This document shows, piece by piece, positions 46,681-49,008 of a stretch of DNA of 49,008 nucleotides (position 1 is the first letter of the stretch; every line of letters starts with the position of its first letter). The position numbers and the translations under genes were made by a program. The notes beneath the pieces are model-generated. The model made no database searches, had not been told where the DNA came from, and worked only from the letters and a program-made list of their open reading frames with translations. Source of the stretch: Candidatus Kryptoniota bacterium (GTDB lineage Bacteria > Bacteroidota > Ignavibacteria > Kryptoniales > JAKASW01); the NCBI GenBank assembly GCA_036567965.1, contig DATCTN010000007.1, positions 1 to 49,008 on the forward strand, written 5' to 3'.

Positions 46681-47466
46681 GTGAAAGCGGATAAGACGAA
46701 GAAGGCGTCGCGTAGGACCAAGCTCGCCGTGCCAACTGATCCACAGGAATTTAACGGATTCTTCAAAGAAACCTTCCAGTTCTTCTCAGAACTTTACACT
46801 CATAATTCAGTCACCTGGTTTCGCAAACACAGGGAAGAGTACGAAAAATATCTGATGAACCCGGCGCGAGCATTCGTAACCTCGATCGGTCCGTTCGTGA
46901 AGTTCATCAACCCGACGTTTGAGACTGAACCGAAGTTCAACAAGACCCTGGTCCGGCTTAATCGCGATATGCGCTTCGCGAAGAAACCATATAAAGATTT
47001 TTTCCTGATCAGGTTCGGAAAAACGAAATGGGATTCGGAACTGTTTCTGTATTTGGACAGAGACGGCATGGAGCTCGGAGCTTTTGTTAATAACGAAAAG
47101 ACGAACGGTCGAAGAATCTTCGAAGACAACTTGAAATTATACACCCGTCCTTTTGAGCTGGCCTGTAGGAAATACAAAATAGGTTCGGACTATTCAGCGT
47201 ATGAGTTGAGTAAGGGGACCGAACAGATATCCGAGAAATTCAATGCGAAAGCCGATTCCGGAAAATTCACGGGAAAGGATTATATCATCTTTGGAATGGA
47301 ACTGAAGAAATCGGATCCGATGATCCGGTCGAAAGAGCTCCTGGCGCTTGCCATGAAGACTTATAACAGACTTTACCCGCTTTATATTTTCTCCACATCA
47401 GATAATCCCGTCGCTGATCTCGAATCTTATTCGAACCGGATTGGGCTTCTGAAAATTTCCGTTTGA
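46681..47466 (+). CDS. DUF2461 family protein
   Basis: 261 residues from a GTG at 46681. The conserved elements are WFRKHREEYE (about 46-55), LVRLNRDMRFAKKPYKDF and GAFVNNE, which define DUF2461 (TIGR02453). Its biochemical role is not known. A short basic N-terminal extension (KADKTKKASRRTK) precedes the domain. It is co-transcribed with glyS and coupled to the glycerate kinase as TTGA. Confidence 0.88.
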   Translation: MKADKTKKASRRTKLAVPTDPQEFNGFFKETFQFFSELYTHNSVTWFRKHREEYEKYLMNPARAFVTSIGPFVKFINPTFETEPKFNKTLVRLNRDMRFAKKPYKDFFLIRFGKTKWDSELFLYLDRDGMELGAFVNNEKTNGRRIFEDNLKLYTRPFELACRKYKIGSDYSAYELSKGTEQISEKFNAKADSGKFTGKDYIIFGMELKKSDPMIRSKELLALAMKTYNRLYPLYIFSTSDNPVADLESYSNRIGLLKISV

Positions 47467-48800
47467 TTGTGAACGCGTCTGCTCTTACTGCAGGTCAGAT
47501 TCTCCGGGAAGTTGTCCGGACCTCTATCGATGCTGTCAGGCCGGTGAATCTCTTTCGGCAGAATTTTGTGGTCGTGGGCGAGAAGCTCGAGGCATTCGGG
47601 AGTTCCTTCAATTTGGCAAGTAGTAGAAGAATCCGATGTGTAGCGGTAGGCAAGTGTGCCGAGGCCATGGCTTTGGAGGTTGCAAAAGTTCTCGGGGATC
47701 GTGTGAGTGGCATGATCGCTACATCTATCCCTAATGAGAGGAAGGTTGAGGGTTTCACTTTTTATTTAACTGGACATCCACTCCCTAACGAAAAAAGTCT
47801 TGAGGCGGGGAGGTCGATCCGCGGGTTCCTGGAATCCAGCGCCGCGGATGATCTCGTAATCTTCCTGATCTCCGGCGGCGGCAGCTCCGCAATCTTCCTT
47901 CCTGCAGAAGGAATGAGCTTGTCGGATGCGAACACAACTGTCAGAGTCCTCTTCGAACACGCTGTCCCGATTACAAAAGTGAACCTGGTTCGGAGGCATA
48001 TCTCTGCGCTGGGAGGAGGAAAGTTAGCTGAACTCGTGCCGCGCCAGGAGAAATTGTCTTTGATAATCTCCGATGTCGTCGGCGACAATCCGCGCTCGAT
48101 CGCAAGCGGTCCCACTGTCGAGGACGATTCGAACGCGACGGACGCCCTGGATTTTATTCTTGAAAGCGGATTTGATTCTCAGCTGCCTGCGGCGGTTTTG
48201 CAAAGTCTCAAGAATCAGCCTTCGTCATTAAGGATTCGCCGCATTGAGAAGAATAAAGTTGTTATTATCGGCACCAATCGAGACGCATTGAGTGCGGCGG
48301 AAAAGAGCACGCGGGAAATCGGAGTGAATGTAAAGATCGTCTCGCGATATGTAGATCTCGAAGCTGACGTTGCCGGCGAAATGCTTGTGTCATATGCGCG
48401 ATCGATTGTGGAGGAGAAGGAGCCGATTTCACCTCCTGCACTTCTCCTTTTTGGGGGTGAGACGACTGTGAGTGCAATATCCGGACATAAAGGCGGGCGG
48501 AATCAACATTTGGTCTTATGTGCGCTTAAGAGATTGTGTGAACTCTCGGAAACCCGCAGGGAACTCGAACGGGTGACCGTGTTTTCTTTCGGCACCGACG
48601 GAAAAGATGGCAACAGCGAAGCGGCAGGGGCGAGCGGAACGTTGGAGTCCATCGCAAATGTCAAAGGCCTGCGCAGCGAAATCGAGAATTCTATTGCTGC
48701 TTATGAATCCGGTGTCTTCTTTGAGAAATACGGGGGTGTGATTTCGACTGGGAGGACCGATACGAACGTGATGGATATTTTCGGAGTCATCGTAGTATGA
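47463..48800 (+). CDS. glycerate 2-kinase (MOFRL family)
   Basis: 445 residues. The N-terminal GckA domain has VAVGKCAEAMA, LTGHPLPNE, FLISGGGSSAI and the Lys-containing VNLVRRHISALGGGKLA. The C-terminal MOFRL domain has FGGETTVSAISGHKGGRNQHLVL and FSFGTDGKDGNSEAAGA. It phosphorylates glycerate to 2-phosphoglycerate, linking serine/glyoxylate metabolism to glycolysis. The start TTG overlaps DUF2461; GTG 47469 is an alternative. Its stop overlaps the next gene as ATGA. Confidence 0.93.
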   Translation: MIVNASALTAGQILREVVRTSIDAVRPVNLFRQNFVVVGEKLEAFGSSFNLASSRRIRCVAVGKCAEAMALEVAKVLGDRVSGMIATSIPNERKVEGFTFYLTGHPLPNEKSLEAGRSIRGFLESSAADDLVIFLISGGGSSAIFLPAEGMSLSDANTTVRVLFEHAVPITKVNLVRRHISALGGGKLAELVPRQEKLSLIISDVVGDNPRSIASGPTVEDDSNATDALDFILESGFDSQLPAAVLQSLKNQPSSLRIRRIEKNKVVIIGTNRDALSAAEKSTREIGVNVKIVSRYVDLEADVAGEMLVSYARSIVEEKEPISPPALLLFGGETTVSAISGHKGGRNQHLVLCALKRLCELSETRRELERVTVFSFGTDGKDGNSEAAGASGTLESIANVKGLRSEIENSIAAYESGVFFEKYGGVISTGRTDTNVMDIFGVIVV

Positions 48801-49008
48801 TCGCACGTGATGAGGTTGTAGAGCTAAAGATTGACTCGCTCGCGTTTGAAGGGAAAGCCATCGCACGGTTAGACGGGTATGTTGTATTTGTGACAGGTGC
48901 CGTGCCTGGTGATGTGGTTCGGGCTAGAATAACCAAAAGCAAACGGGATTACGCCGAAGCGAAGGTCGTTGAGATCCTCTCAGCATCGCCGTCCAGAGTC
49001 ACGCCACG
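48797..49008 (+). CDS. TRAM-domain RNA methyltransferase (RumA/RlmD-like), N-terminal part
   Basis: The first 70 codons are inside the window; the gene continues past the right edge. The sequence (VVELKIDSLAFEGKAIARLDGYVVFVTGAVPGDVVRARITKSKRDYAEAK) is a TRAM domain, the N-terminal RNA-binding module of 23S rRNA uracil-5-methyltransferases. The catalytic part is not visible, so RumA/RlmD versus a related tRNA enzyme cannot be decided. The ATG overlaps the glycerate kinase stop by 4 nt. Confidence 0.8.
   Translation, partial: MIARDEVVELKIDSLAFEGKAIARLDGYVVFVTGAVPGDVVRARITKSKRDYAEAKVVEILSASPSRVTP

Overview
The window looks like chromosomal core DNA of a Gram-negative bacterium of the FCB group, most likely near Ignavibacteria/Chlorobiota or a related Bacteroidota lineage. 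The evidence is lipid A genes (lpxB, lpxK), several outer-membrane beta-barrel proteins and lipoproteins, a heptose phosphatase, a bactofilin/M23 peptidase pair, a single-chain glycyl-tRNA synthetase, and an F-type ATP synthase operon that ends at gamma without beta and epsilon. The placement is an inference from gene content and order, not from a marker tree. Base composition is near 50% GC throughout, and no region stands out as foreign except possibly the gene-poor stretch at 131-1000.

Layout. 1-130: start of a short membrane-anchored protein (minus strand), cut by the window edge. 131-1000: gene-poor, with a decayed tyrosine-recombinase fragment and a nested palindromic repeat. 1011-2605: rplU-rpmA-mdh (plus), with a promoter and a terminator. 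2701-9971 (minus): seven tightly packed genes read from one promoter: MBL/beta-CASP nuclease, SDR epimerase, nucleoside hydrolase, FN3 lipoprotein, orphan ABC ATPase, 622-aa outer-membrane protein, RsbW-like ATPase. 10114-18150 (plus): glgA, gmhB-like HAD, lipoprotein, outer-membrane protein, rpiB, glyA, tatC, polyprenyl synthase. 18320-31421 (plus): a GH2-fold/membrane fusion, smc, HAD phosphatase, ICMT-like methyltransferase, lpxB, lpxK, class I amidotransferase, ppdK; then queA and ispD (to 33216). 33206-35538 (minus): acyl-CoA carboxyltransferase plus a coupled exported protein. 35872-42534 (plus): M23 peptidase, bactofilin, atpZ/atpI-like, atpB-E-F-H-A-G. 42614-44961 (minus): pdaD, tyrS, smpB. 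45206-49008 (plus): glyS, DUF2461, glycerate 2-kinase, and the start of a TRAM-domain RNA methyltransferase.

How it works together. Most genes serve housekeeping: translation (rplU, rpmA, tyrS, glyS, smpB, queA), central carbon (mdh, ppdK, glgA, rpiB, glyA, glycerate kinase), energy (ATP synthase), envelope (lpxB, lpxK, gmhB-like, tatC, bactofilin/M23) and isoprenoids (ispD, polyprenyl synthase). Transcription units are dense: about 17 junctions overlap as ATGA, GTGA, TTGA, TGATG or similar, so translational coupling appears to be the rule. Several boundaries carry E. coli-like sigma-70 promoters whose -10 is TATATT.

The least ordinary items are the GH2-fold protein that lacks both catalytic glutamates and carries a six-helix membrane domain (18320-20911), the orphan ABC ATPase coupled to a lipoprotein, a barrel protein and an RsbW-like ATPase (2701-6716), and the recombinase remnant beside a nested palindrome (275-897). 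No CRISPR array, intact mobile element, tRNA or rRNA was seen.
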